A stretch of DNA of 64,000 bases from Chryseobacterium oryzae (GCF_022811665.1 NZ_CP094529.1:1178001-1242000), one strand, 5' to 3'; positions 16,643-25,374 are shown, counted from the first letter of the stretch. Notes: generated from the sequence alone by a model not told the origin. Numbers and translations are program-made.

Positions 16643-19075
16643 ATGCAGACAACCTATATTGAAACTCAGCAAATTTCCTTTCAGGACTTTAAAAATCAGA
16701 TTCTTGAAGATTATAAACTCGGAAGAATTTCCCGTGAGATGTCTTATCTCGGACGAAGAGAAGTACTTACCGGAAAGGCTAAATTCGGGATTTTTGGGGA
16801 CGGTAAAGAACTTCCGCAACTTGCAATGGCAAAAGTTTTTAAAAATGGCGACTTCCGTTCAGGGTATTACAGAGATCAGACCTTTGCACTTGCTGTAAAT
16901 GCTTTGTCTGTAGAGAGTTTCTTTGCACAGTTATATGCAGATACAAGTGTTGAAAGAGAACCTGCTTCTGCTGGAAGACAGATGAACGGGCACTTTGCTA
17001 CAAGAAGTTTAAATGAAGACGGAAGCTGGAAAGATTTAACGGCTCAGAAAAATATATCTTCAGATATTTCGCCTACTGCAGGACAAATGCCAAGATTGTT
17101 AGGTTTAGCTCAGGCTTCAAAAATATATAAATCTGTACAGTTTGAAGGTTCAGAAAAATTCTCGAAAGATGGTAACGAAATAGCTTTTGGAACCATTGGT
17201 GATGCTTCTACTGCAGAAGGTCATTTTTGGGAAACATTGAATGCTGCATGTGCACTACAGGTTCCGATGATTGTTTCTATTTGGGACGATGGATATGGGA
17301 TTTCTGTTCCTACAATGAAGCAGAGAGCAAAAGCAGATATTGCTGAAATGCTAAGCGGTTTCCAGAGAAAAGAAGGAGAATTTCAGGGTTGCGAAATTAT
17401 TCAGGTGAAAGCTTGGGATTATCCTGCATTATTGGATGCTTTTGCAAGAGCAGAGCAGTTTGCAAGAACAGAAAGTGTTCCGGTTGTAGTTCACGTTATT
17501 GAAGTAACGCAGCCACAAGGTCACTCTACATCTGGTTCTCACGAAAGATATAAAAATGAAGAACGTTTGGCTTGGGAATCTCAGTTTGACGGATTGGTGA
17601 AATTCAGAGAATGGATTTTAAATTATTCCATAGAAATTGAAGGCAAAGAAGAAGTTTTGGCAACTACAGAAGAATTGGATGCAATTGACGAAGAAGCCAA
17701 AAAAATAGTGAAAGCCGGACAAAAACAGGCGTGGGAAAACTATCAGAAAACTATTACAGATTTAATGAGCTCGGTTTTACCTCTTGTTGAAAATCTTAAA
17801 AGCCATAACTCTGAAATTGAAAGTTATATTTCCCAATTCAACAAATTGGTTTCTAAAGCGAAGAAAGATATTTTCCATTTGGTAAGAAAGTCTCTTTTGG
17901 CAACAAGAGGAACAAACTCTTCGGAGAGAAATTTGTTGATGCAGAAATACAACGAAATTTTTGAAGTTGAAAAAGATAATTATTCTTCTCATTTGTACTC
18001 TCAGTCACAATGGAAAGCTGAAAATGTTAAAGAAATTAAACCTGTTTTCTCAGACGCTTCAGAAACTGTAGACGGAAGAGTAGTAATTAGAAATAATTTT
18101 GATAAAATATTCGAAAAATACCCTGAAACTCTGGTTTTTGGTGAAGATGCCGGAAATATTGGTGATGTAAACCAAGGTTTGGAAGGCATGCAGGAAAAAT
18201 ACGGTGAACTTCGTGTTGCCGATACAGGAATTCGCGAAGCTACAATTTTAGGACAGGGAATTGGTATGGCAATGAGAGGTTTAAGACCTATTGCCGAAAT
18301 TCAGTATTTAGATTATATTTTGTACTGTTTACAAGGGATGAGTGATGATTTGGCTACAGTTCAGTACAGAACAAAAGGAGGTCAGAAAGCTCCGGTAATT
18401 ATCAGAACAAGAGGTCACAGATTAGAAGGAGTTTGGCATTCTGGTTCTCCAATGGCAGGGATTTTAAACCTTTCTAAAGGGATTTTGGTTTTGGTACCAA
18501 GAAACTTAACAAAAGCTGCAGGATTTTATAACACAATGCTTCAAAGTGATGATCCGGCAGTAATTGTAGAATGTTTAAATGGTTACAGACTAAAAGAGAA
18601 GCAGCCCGATAATTTAGGTGAATTTACCGTTCCTGTAGGAAAAATTGAAGTTACAAAAGAAGGAAAAGATGTAACTTTAGTAACTTATGGCTCTACATGG
18701 AGAATTGTAATGGAAGCTGCGGAAGAGTTAGAAAAATTAGGAATTTCTGCTGAAGTAATCGATGTTCAGTCGTTAATTCCTTTCGATTTAACACACGAAA
18801 TTGCTGAATCTGTAAAGAAAACAAACAGATTGGTTGTTATAGATGAAGATGTGGAAGGCGGAACTTCAGCTTTTATTGCTCAACAGATTTTAGAGAAACA
18901 AAAGGCATTCAGATACTTAGATTCGGATCCAATGACAATATCTGCCAACAATCACAGACCTGCTTATGCCAGTGATGGAGATTATTTCAGCAAACCTTCT
19001 GCAGATGATATGGTGGAAAAAATCTATGCTATGTTTAATGAAACAAATCCACAGAAATATCCTGCGATATACTAA
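16643..19075 (+). CDS. 2-oxoacid dehydrogenase E1, fused alpha-beta subunits (branched-chain or pyruvate type)
   Basis: An 810-residue thiamine-diphosphate enzyme. The first half (to about 380) is the E1-alpha part, with YYRDQTFAL, GDASTAEGHFWETLNAAC and WDDGYGISVPT (cofactor and metal binding). The second half (about 460-810) is the E1-beta part, with VFGEDAGNIGDVNQGLEGM, RVADTGIREATILGQGIG and the transketolase C-terminal DEDVEGGTSAF. It would decarboxylate a 2-oxo acid and reductively acylate the lipoyl E2. Fused E1 proteins like this are usual in Bacteroidetes and often annotated as branched-chain 2-oxoacid dehydrogenase E1. E2 and E3 genes are not adjacent. I use the ATG at 16643 rather than an in-frame TTG two codons upstream. 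Confidence 0.93.
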   Translation: MQTTYIETQQISFQDFKNQILEDYKLGRISREMSYLGRREVLTGKAKFGIFGDGKELPQLAMAKVFKNGDFRSGYYRDQTFALAVNALSVESFFAQLYADTSVEREPASAGRQMNGHFATRSLNEDGSWKDLTAQKNISSDISPTAGQMPRLLGLAQASKIYKSVQFEGSEKFSKDGNEIAFGTIGDASTAEGHFWETLNAACALQVPMIVSIWDDGYGISVPTMKQRAKADIAEMLSGFQRKEGEFQGCEIIQVKAWDYPALLDAFARAEQFARTESVPVVVHVIEVTQPQGHSTSGSHERYKNEERLAWESQFDGLVKFREWILNYSIEIEGKEEVLATTEELDAIDEEAKKIVKAGQKQAWENYQKTITDLMSSVLPLVENLKSHNSEIESYISQFNKLVSKAKKDIFHLVRKSLLATRGTNSSERNLLMQKYNEIFEVEKDNYSSHLYSQSQWKAENVKEIKPVFSDASETVDGRVVIRNNFDKIFEKYPETLVFGEDAGNIGDVNQGLEGMQEKYGELRVADTGIREATILGQGIGMAMRGLRPIAEIQYLDYILYCLQGMSDDLATVQYRTKGGQKAPVIIRTRGHRLEGVWHSGSPMAGILNLSKGILVLVPRNLTKAAGFYNTMLQSDDPAVIVECLNGYRLKEKQPDNLGEFTVPVGKIEVTKEGKDVTLVTYGSTWRIVMEAAEELEKLGISAEVIDVQSLIPFDLTHEIAESVKKTNRLVVIDEDVEGGTSAFIAQQILEKQKAFRYLDSDPMTISANNHRPAYASDGDYFSKPSADDMVEKIYAMFNETNPQKYPAIY

Positions 19076-19098
19076 TTTGGATTTCAAATAAATTTTAG

Positions 19099-19127
19099 AA
19101 CCGCTTTCATTTTGGAAGCGGTTTTTT
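19099..19127 (+). terminator. Terminator after the E1 gene
   Basis: AACCGCTT pairs with AAGCGGTT across a 9-base loop and is followed by T4 and more AT-rich sequence. Confidence 0.85.
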
Positions 19128-19130
19128 ATA

Positions 19131-19138
19131 TATTTTTG
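19131..19138 (+). promoter_or_regulatory. -7 promoter element for the barnase-like gene
   Basis: TATTTTTG matches TAnnTTTG, directly after the preceding terminator and 31 bases before the ATG at 19170. Confidence 0.5.
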
Positions 19139-19169
19139 TTTCTAATTAAATCCATATTAAAACTAAGAA

Positions 19170-19679
19170 ATGATGAACAGTAAAATCCGTTCTGTTATGT
19201 TTGCATGTCTCGGATTGCTTTTCGGGATGTCTGTAATGTATGTTTATAATAATTTTATTGCAGAAAAAAAGGCAGAAAATACAACGATAAATGATGTAAG
19301 ATACGGTGAAACGAAAAATACTGATGAGTATAATAATTCTCAGAATTTTAATGATATTACTGAACTAACAGAAGAAAATAAAGTAATTTCTTATGTAAAA
19401 GAGAACCACCATCTTCCGGAATACTACATTACAAAATCTGAGGCTAAGAAACAAGGCTGGAATCCTTCTCAAGGCAATCTTTGTGAAGTTTTACCAGGGA
19501 AAGCTATTGGTGGAGATTATTTTGGCAATAGAGAAGGAAGGCTTCCTAAAGATGAAAAATATTTTGAAGCAGATGTAAATTACAGTTGCGGAAACAGAAA
19601 TGCAGACCGTATTATTTTCACTAAAAATGGTGATGTGTACTTAACTAAAGATCATTACAGGAGTTTTGAAAAGAAATAG
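19170..19679 (+). CDS. Barnase-family ribonuclease with N-terminal membrane anchor
   Basis: A 169-residue protein. Residues 8-28 are a hydrophobic anchor with no clear cleavage site; about 30-65 are a linker; about 66-169 match barnase along its length. Clear matches are LPEYYITKSEAKKQGW, GGDYFGNREGRLP, FEADVNY and KDHYRSF. Catalytic residues of barnase are all present: Lys89 (barnase Lys27), Arg121 (Arg59), Glu133 (Glu73), Arg143 (Arg83), Arg147 (Arg87) and His162 (His102). It should therefore cleave RNA. Cys105 and Cys140 fall at barnase 43 and 80. The barstar-like inhibitor gene starts 52 bases downstream with a separate promoter element, so this looks like a toxin/immunity pair, with the RNase exported or displayed on the periplasmic side. 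Confidence 0.93.
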   Translation: MMNSKIRSVMFACLGLLFGMSVMYVYNNFIAEKKAENTTINDVRYGETKNTDEYNNSQNFNDITELTEENKVISYVKENHHLPEYYITKSEAKKQGWNPSQGNLCEVLPGKAIGGDYFGNREGRLPKDEKYFEADVNYSCGNRNADRIIFTKNGDVYLTKDHYRSFEKK

Positions 19680-19701
19680 GCATAAATTTATTTCTAAAGC
19701 G

Positions 19702-19709
19702 TAATTTTG
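19702..19709 (+). promoter_or_regulatory. Separate -7 promoter element for the barstar-like gene
   Basis: TAATTTTG matches TAnnTTTG between the RNase stop and the inhibitor ATG (22 bases before it). An independent promoter would let inhibitor exceed toxin. Confidence 0.5.
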
Positions 19710-19731
19710 CACGAACTTTATTCTTAAAAAT

Positions 19732-20031
19732 ATGAAAACAACATATATCGACTTTGCAGAAATAGGAGATTACGAAGATTTTTACACCCAACTGAAAGAA
19801 AAAGTAAAACTTCCGGAATATTTTGGAGATAATTTGGATGCACTTGCAGACGTAATTACAGGAGAGCTGGAAATGCCATTTCATCTTGAATTTGTTAATA
19901 TGAGTGTAGATCAGCTGGAAAACTTTGAAGATCTTCTCAATACGCTGGAAGATTTGGAAGAAGAATCTGAAGGTTTTTCTTTTGCTTATTATCTTGAGCA
20001 ATATGAAGATGATGAAGACGATACCGAATAA
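19732..20031 (+). CDS. Barstar-family ribonuclease inhibitor
   Basis: A 99-residue acidic cytoplasmic protein without a signal peptide. The segment VKLPEYFGDNLDALADVITG aligns with barstar's inhibitory helix region: Asp36 and Asp40 match barstar Asp35 and Asp39, and Tyr30/Phe31 match Tyr29/Tyr30, the residues that plug the barnase active site. The Glu-rich stretch LEDLEEESEG near 72-81 corresponds to the region of barstar Glu76. The C-terminus is an acidic tail (DDEDDTE). It directly follows the barnase-like gene and ends at a strong bidirectional terminator. Its expected role is to neutralise RNase made or leaking in the cytoplasm. Confidence 0.9.
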   Translation: MKTTYIDFAEIGDYEDFYTQLKEKVKLPEYFGDNLDALADVITGELEMPFHLEFVNMSVDQLENFEDLLNTLEDLEEESEGFSFAYYLEQYEDDEDDTE

Positions 20032-20034
20032 AAA

Positions 20035-20068
20035 AATAATCCCGCAAAAAATTGCGGGATTATTTTTT
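20035..20068. terminator. Bidirectional terminator between barstar and pafA
   Basis: A near-perfect palindrome (AATAATCCCGCAA and TTGCGGGATTATT) with A-rich and T-rich flanks serves the convergent inhibitor and phosphatase genes. Confidence 0.9.
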
Positions 20069-20082
20069 ATCTGAAATTAAGA

Positions 20083-21729
20083 TTACTTTCCTAAAACTTC
20101 CAATAGAGGTTGTCCTACATTACCACTCGGGTTCTCAATTCGAAGAAACTGAGCTATAGTCGGTGCAATATCGGTCATATAATGCGTAGCGTTGCTTTCG
20201 CCATGAGAAACCTTCCAACCCATGAAAATAAGCGGAATATGAGCGTCATACGAGTTCCAAACACTGTGAGTAGTTCCTTTTTTAGCATAATTAGGAAGCA
20301 TTCCGTCATGAGAAACAATTTGTATATCACCGCTTCTTTGCCAGTTATATCCGTTAATTATCCTAGATTTAATAGGTTCAGGAATTGGTGCAGAAGCAAC
20401 TTCTTTTAGATCTACAGCATATAAAACACGAGGGTCTTTATTCAAATTATCAATAATGCTTTTTTTAATGGCTGCTTCATCCAGTTTTTTCTCTTTAATA
20501 AGTTCCTGATTAAGATATATCTGATAATTATCTATCCCCAGAATAATTTTGCTTGATGCATACTTTGCTTCCAGTTCTTCACCAAGATTTTTTTCCAAAC
20601 CATCATCAAAAAAGCCGGTCATCATTTTGCTTTCTTTCATGTACCCTTCAGAATGTGCACCTCCGTGATCTGCGGATAAGAAAACAAGATAATTTCCTTC
20701 ACCCACTTTTTTATCAAGAAGCTTGAAAAAGTTAGCCAGCTCAATATCCAATCTAAGATAAGTATCTTCAACTTCAATAGCATTGGGTCCGTAAGAATGC
20801 CCTACATAATCTGTAGAAGCGATGTTGATGGCAAGAAAATCTGTTATAGAGTCTTCTCCCAACTGATAACCGTCTATTGCCGCTTCTGCAAATCTTAAAG
20901 TGTAAGAATTTCCAAACGGAGTTGTTCTTAGTACCCCTTTATTTTCAGCATAATCTTTGGCTAAATTTGAATATGGAAAAACGGGTTTTTCTGCCTTTCC
21001 AACAGGTTTTTCCCAAGGAACGTCGTCTCTTGTACTTTCGGTGTACTGTTCAATAGGAAGTAGAGTATTCCAACCATTGGCAACCAGTTTTTCTGCCAGT
21101 TTTTGTTCGTTAAACTTATTTACCCAATTCGGAAGACTGTTCATGTAATAAGAACTCGTAATAAAGTTTCCGGTATTTTCATCAAACCAAAAAGCTCCTG
21201 TAGGATTGTGTCCTGCGGGTAAAATAGAAGCACGGTCTTTTAGAGAAACGCCAACCACTTTAGACTGGAAATTACTTGCCATTCTCAGTTGATCGGTTAT
21301 TGTGGTACTCCAAAGATTTTTTGGAGAATGTCCGCCCACTTTTTGGCTAGTGGTTCCTACACCTTGTACTTCAGCATCTTCGGTACAGTAAATGCTTTTT
21401 CCGGTTTTTTTATCGGTCCAGTCATTTCCTGCAATACCGTGTATAGAAGGTACAGAACCTGTATAAATAGAAGTATGCCCAATTGCCGTAACTGTTGGAA
21501 CATAAGGAATCATCACATTATTGAAAGAAAAACCCTTATTTAGAAGTCTTTTAAAACCATCATTCCCATATTTGTTATAATATCTGTACAGATAATCCCA
21601 CCTCATTTGGTCGATAACAAGACCTACGACAAGTTTCGGTCTTTCGAGCTGGGTGTTTTTATTTTTTTGAGCATTAAAGTTTGCCGCGGATAAAAATACA
21701 ACCGCAGCAATGGTAATTTTCCTTAACAT
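20083..21729 (-). CDS. pafA: Alkaline phosphatase PafA
   Basis: A 548-residue exported alkaline phosphatase with a signal peptide (1-20, ending FNA). Catalytic residues of the characterised flavobacterial PafA are conserved with a +2 numbering offset: metal ligand Asp40 (VIDQMRW), nucleophile Thr81 (PTVTAIGHT), Asn102 (GND), Lys164 and Arg166 (SLKDRASILPAGH), plus STDYVGH and SADHGG for the second metal site and a distal His in KGTTHSV. PafA-type enzymes use threonine as the nucleophile, work on phosphomonoesters and are not inhibited by phosphate the way PhoA is (from family literature). It has its own promoter and a shared terminator and fits the phosphate-scavenging theme of the first 10 kb. 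Confidence 0.95.
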   Translation of the reverse strand: MLRKITIAAVVFLSAANFNAQKNKNTQLERPKLVVGLVIDQMRWDYLYRYYNKYGNDGFKRLLNKGFSFNNVMIPYVPTVTAIGHTSIYTGSVPSIHGIAGNDWTDKKTGKSIYCTEDAEVQGVGTTSQKVGGHSPKNLWSTTITDQLRMASNFQSKVVGVSLKDRASILPAGHNPTGAFWFDENTGNFITSSYYMNSLPNWVNKFNEQKLAEKLVANGWNTLLPIEQYTESTRDDVPWEKPVGKAEKPVFPYSNLAKDYAENKGVLRTTPFGNSYTLRFAEAAIDGYQLGEDSITDFLAINIASTDYVGHSYGPNAIEVEDTYLRLDIELANFFKLLDKKVGEGNYLVFLSADHGGAHSEGYMKESKMMTGFFDDGLEKNLGEELEAKYASSKIILGIDNYQIYLNQELIKEKKLDEAAIKKSIIDNLNKDPRVLYAVDLKEVASAPIPEPIKSRIINGYNWQRSGDIQIVSHDGMLPNYAKKGTTHSVWNSYDAHIPLIFMGWKVSHGESNATHYMTDIAPTIAQFLRIENPSGNVGQPLLEVLGK

Positions 21730-21752
21730 TTTAGAACTAACTTTTAAGACTA

Positions 21753-21760
21753 CAAATGTA
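21753..21760 (-). promoter_or_regulatory. -7 promoter element for pafA
   Basis: The reverse strand reads TACATTTG, 23 bases before the pafA ATG. Confidence 0.5.
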
Positions 21761-21826
21761 AAGGTTTTTCATTTTTTAAGCTTGAAATTTTGGTTAAATT
21801 AAATTCATATAGATAAGAAGATTGAA

Positions 21827-21834
21827 TATATTTG
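21827..21834 (+). promoter_or_regulatory. -7 promoter element for the nucleoid-associated protein gene
   Basis: TATATTTG matches TAnnTTTG, 22 bases before the ATG at 21857. Confidence 0.55.
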
Positions 21835-21856
21835 CAATCCAATATAATTATAGAGC

Positions 21857-22870
21857 ATGTTTTCAAAAATAATAGTACACAGAGTAGGAAATAAAATTAA
21901 TGGTGAATCTCTCATTCTTTCCCAAGAAGAGCTTCAGCTGGACGAAGGAACTGTAGAAATGCTGGAGAATTATTTTTTAGGTTCGTTCAAAACCGAAGAA
22001 ACGTATCAGTTTTACAGCGATACTTATTTGGTAAATAATCCTGTTTTCAGCTCGGTTTCAGAAATTTTTGAAGATAAATCTAAATTTCTATGGGAATCTG
22101 AAAATATTGCCAAACATCTTTTCGATGCCGCCGAAAACCCAAGAGTTCAGGGAGGAGAATTGTTTATCGTGTTTTTTGAAGATGAAAGAGAAGGAACAGA
22201 AAAAGTAGACAAAATAGGAATTTTTAAAACTGAAAAGAGAGAGTCTTTCCTTAAAATATTTCCTCAGAACGAATCTTTTGAAATTGAAAAAGACCAGGGA
22301 ATTAGTCTTTCTAAAATAGATAAAGCGGCGTTAATTTATAATAACAATAAAGAAAGCGGGTATGTACTGTCGGTTGTAGATAATAATAAAAATGGCGATA
22401 TGTACTACTGGTTCGAAGATTTTCTGAAAGTGAAACAGCGTGATGACGAATATTTTCACACCCAGGAAGCTTTAATGGTTTATAAAGATTATATTACAAA
22501 ACAGCTTCCGCAGGAATTTGAAGTTTCTAAAGCAGATCAGGCAGATTTCTTAAACAAGTCTATTCAGTTTTTTAAAGAAAAAGAAGAATTTAAGCTTGAT
22601 GATTTTACGACTGAAGTATTGGGAGACGAACATGTAATTGAAAGTTTTAATAATTTTAAAACAGATTACGAACAAGATATGCAGATAAATATTGCTGAAG
22701 AATTCCCGATAAGCGAAGCGGCAGTAAAGAAAACGCAGAGACATTTTAAAAGTATCATTAAATTAGATAAAAACTTCCATATTTATATCCACGGAGACCG
22801 TAAAATGTTGGAACAGGGACAGGATGAAAAGGGCAAATATTACATGCTGTATTTCGAAAAAGAAGTTTAA
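21857..22870 (+). CDS. Nucleoid-associated protein, NdpA/YejK family
   Basis: A 337-residue cytoplasmic protein of the 37-kDa nucleoid-associated family. The conserved start MFSKIIVHRVGNK and the internal VQGGELFIVFFEDE and VFSSVSEIFEDKSKF segments fit it, as does the normal length. Members bind the nucleoid and have been proposed to bind RNA polymerase or modulate gyrase; the cellular role in flavobacteria is unclear. It is preceded by its own promoter and followed by a glycosyltransferase gene after 21 bases, so the two may be co-transcribed, though a functional link is not obvious. Confidence 0.8.
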   Translation: MFSKIIVHRVGNKINGESLILSQEELQLDEGTVEMLENYFLGSFKTEETYQFYSDTYLVNNPVFSSVSEIFEDKSKFLWESENIAKHLFDAAENPRVQGGELFIVFFEDEREGTEKVDKIGIFKTEKRESFLKIFPQNESFEIEKDQGISLSKIDKAALIYNNNKESGYVLSVVDNNKNGDMYYWFEDFLKVKQRDDEYFHTQEALMVYKDYITKQLPQEFEVSKADQADFLNKSIQFFKEKEEFKLDDFTTEVLGDEHVIESFNNFKTDYEQDMQINIAEEFPISEAAVKKTQRHFKSIIKLDKNFHIYIHGDRKMLEQGQDEKGKYYMLYFEKEV

Positions 22871-22891
22871 AAATTCTGAAAATTTATTCAT

Positions 22892-23896
22892 TTGAAACCA
22901 ACCATTTCCATAGTAGTTGCAATATTTAATAGGAAAGATGAGCTTTTTGAGCTTTTAAATTCTCTTAATGCACAAACCGATAAAGATTTTGAAATCATTA
23001 TTGTAGATGATGGCTCTCTCATAGATTTGAAACCCACCATCCATAATTTTGACGAGATTTTAGATATAAAATATTTCAGAAAAGATAATTCCGGACCCGG
23101 ATTGTCCAGAAATTACGGTGCAAGAAGAGCATCCAAAGAATGGCTGGTTTTTGTAGACAGCGACGTAATTGTAGAAAAAGATTATATTGAACATATTAAA
23201 AATGACATTGTAAACATTCCTTGTGATGCCTTTGGAGGAGCCGATAAAGCACATAAAGGCTTCAATCTGATGCAGAAAGCTATTTCCTATTCTATGACTT
23301 CGGTTTTTACAACGGGAGGCATAAGAGGGAGCAAAAAAGCTGTATCCAGATTTCAGCCACGAAGCTTTAATATGGGCGTGAAGAAAGAAGTTTTTGAAAA
23401 AGTAGGCGGTTTTTCTGAGATGCGTATCGGTGAAGATCCGGATCTTTCGATGACGTTGTGGGAAAATGGTTATACCACTACATTTTTTGATGATATTGCC
23501 GTGTATCATAAGAGAAGAGTAGATTTTGGTAAATTTTCTAAACAGGTATATCAGTTTGGTTGTGCAAGACCTATTCTTAACCAGCGGCATCCAAAATATG
23601 TGAAAATTTCTTTTGCTTTTCCAAGCCTGTTTCTACTCGGATATATTTTAGGTTTTATAGAATATTTTCTACTGGGAAAAGGTGTTATTTTGGCATTTTA
23701 TGGTCTTTACACATTTCTTGTATGCATCCATGCAATGATCGTTACACGAAATATTGCTATCGGAGCAATGGCTGTAATTTCTACCTACATTCAAATGTTT
23801 TCTTACGGTTATGGCTTTTTAAAATCTTGGATTTTATTAAATATTTTCAAAATTCAGCCTAAAGAAGCATTTCCAAAGCACTTTCATAAAGATTGA
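22892..23896 (+). CDS. Family 2 glycosyltransferase, membrane-associated
   Basis: A 334-residue GT-A glycosyltransferase. It begins with TTG at 22892 (MKPTISIVVAIFN); no ATG fits as well because the family motif SIVVAIFNRKDE starts at once. The nucleotide-sugar motifs are VDDGS (Asp39, Asp40) and FVDSDV (DxD, Asp89/Asp91), with GEDPDLSMTLWENGY further on. Two to three hydrophobic helices near the end (about 245-310) suggest membrane association. It probably adds a sugar to a lipid-linked or surface glycan; the sugar and acceptor are unknown. Confidence 0.88.
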   Translation: MKPTISIVVAIFNRKDELFELLNSLNAQTDKDFEIIIVDDGSLIDLKPTIHNFDEILDIKYFRKDNSGPGLSRNYGARRASKEWLVFVDSDVIVEKDYIEHIKNDIVNIPCDAFGGADKAHKGFNLMQKAISYSMTSVFTTGGIRGSKKAVSRFQPRSFNMGVKKEVFEKVGGFSEMRIGEDPDLSMTLWENGYTTTFFDDIAVYHKRRVDFGKFSKQVYQFGCARPILNQRHPKYVKISFAFPSLFLLGYILGFIEYFLLGKGVILAFYGLYTFLVCIHAMIVTRNIAIGAMAVISTYIQMFSYGYGFLKSWILLNIFKIQPKEAFPKHFHKD

Positions 23897-23966
23897 TGAA
23901 ATTTTATTATCTGTTAAATTCTGAAAAATCTGAATTTAAATAGTTTTAAATAATTTCTACTTAATA

Positions 23967-23994
23967 ATAAAAGCTGTCCGAAGACAGCTTTTAT
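23967..23994. terminator. Bidirectional terminator between glycosyltransferase and PLP enzyme genes
   Basis: A perfect 12-bp stem (ATAAAAGCTGTC with GACAGCTTTTAT) with a CGAA loop sits between two convergent genes. Confidence 0.9.
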
Positions 23995-24003
23995 CAGCAA
24001 TAA

Positions 24004-25230
24004 TTATAATATGGATGATGTTTCATATTGTAGAACACCTGTTTTCAGCATGCATTCTCGCATTTTTTCATATGTTCTTTGTATATCGTGATCCAGACCG
24101 ATAGAGAATCTAATCAATCCATCGGAAATTCCCATAGCTTCTCTTTCTTCTTCCGGAATTTCTGAAGATGTTGAACTTCCGGAGCAAGAAAATAATGTTT
24201 TATAGAATCCCAAGCTCACTGCCAAATAACCCAAATTTTCCTGTTGCATCAATTCCATCAGTTCATTTGCTTTTTCGGTACTTCCTGCATCTAAAGTGAG
24301 AAGTCCGCCGAAGCCATATTCTTCATGCATCATGGTTTTCATCAGTTCATGGTTTTTATGAGATTTTAATCCCGGATAAGAGACTTTTAAGCCATCATTT
24401 TCAAATTTTTCAGCAAGAAACAACGCATTATAACTGTGTTGTTTTATTCGGATATGAAGTGTTCTCAGGTTTTTAAGAATACTTGCAGAACGCAAACTGT
24501 CCATGGTTGGTCCCAAAAGCATGCATGCTCCGTTGTTTACATTTTTGGTATCATCAATAAATTGCTGACTTCCACAATAAACACCACCCACAGTATCACT
24601 GCTTCCGTTGATAAATTTTGTAAGAGAATGAATGACAATATCGGCTCCTAATAAAGTTGGAGAAATAGAAAGTGGTGAAAAAGTATTGTCAACCACCAGT
24701 TTTAGGTTATGTTTTTTACAGATTTCAGAAAGTTTTCTAATATCTGCAACTTCTAGTAACGGATTGCTTACGCTTTCACAATAAATTATTTTTGTATTAG
24801 GCTGTATAGAATTTTCGATAGCTTCAAAATTGCCGATATCAACAAAACTGGTTTCTATTTGAAATGGCGGAAGAAAATTTTTCATGAAAGCATAGGTTCC
24901 TCCATAAATAGTTCTGCTCGAAATAATATGATCTCCACTTTTGCACAGTTGCATAAGAACAGAGGTAATTGCACCCATTCCTGAAGCGGTAACATTGGCT
25001 GTTTCCGTATTTTCCATTTTAGCTAATGCCTGCGAAAGATAAAGATTCATGGGAGAGGAGTGGCGAGAATACAAATAACAGCCTTCAGCATTTCCTTCAA
25101 AAGTATCGAACATGGTTTTTGCCGATAGAAATGTATATGTAGAGCTGTCTGAAATTGAAGGATTTACTCCTCCGAATTCACCAAAATATTGTAAATCCTG
25201 AATTTCGTTTGCTGCGTTGAAGTGTTTCAT
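24004..25230 (-). CDS. Cys/Met-metabolism PLP-dependent lyase/synthase
   Basis: A 408-residue fold-type I PLP enzyme of the cystathionine gamma-synthase / gamma-lyase / methionine gamma-lyase family. The PLP lysine is Lys205 in HSLTKFINGSSD, with Asp181 (VVDNTFSPLS) as pyridine-N partner and NVTASGMGAI in the phosphate-binding part. At the position of the cysteine that marks canonical methionine gamma-lyase, the sequence has YGGTY (Gly111), so cystathionine gamma-lyase/synthase is more likely, but exact specificity is uncertain. It diverges from an Lrp-family regulator across a 144-base intergenic region, a typical arrangement for amino-acid-responsive control. Confidence 0.88.
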   Translation of the reverse strand: MKHFNAANEIQDLQYFGEFGGVNPSISDSSTYTFLSAKTMFDTFEGNAEGCYLYSRHSSPMNLYLSQALAKMENTETANVTASGMGAITSVLMQLCKSGDHIISSRTIYGGTYAFMKNFLPPFQIETSFVDIGNFEAIENSIQPNTKIIYCESVSNPLLEVADIRKLSEICKKHNLKLVVDNTFSPLSISPTLLGADIVIHSLTKFINGSSDTVGGVYCGSQQFIDDTKNVNNGACMLLGPTMDSLRSASILKNLRTLHIRIKQHSYNALFLAEKFENDGLKVSYPGLKSHKNHELMKTMMHEEYGFGGLLTLDAGSTEKANELMELMQQENLGYLAVSLGFYKTLFSCSGSSTSSEIPEEEREAMGISDGLIRFSIGLDHDIQRTYEKMRECMLKTGVLQYETSSIL

Positions 25231-25296
25231 ATTTTTTTGTTTAAAAATGAATAATTGGCATCTTTATTACAACAAATTGGTATATATTTAGAAAAT

Positions 25297-25341
25297 AAAA
25301 CTATTATTTAATAATTTTGTAGAATTAAAATTTATAGTTTT
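25297..25341. promoter_or_regulatory. Inverted repeat around the lrp promoter, possible Lrp operator
   Basis: AAAACTAT at 25297-25304 and ATAGTTTT at 25334-25341 are perfect inverted copies flanking the lrp -7 element at 25312-25319. The region is very AT-rich, so chance is possible. Confidence 0.3.
25312..25319 (+). promoter_or_regulatory. -7 promoter element for the lrp gene
   Basis: TAATTTTG matches TAnnTTTG, 55 bases before the ATG at 25375. Confidence 0.45.
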
Positions 25342-25374
25342 TAATAAACTATTCAATACATAAAAATATTTTCT

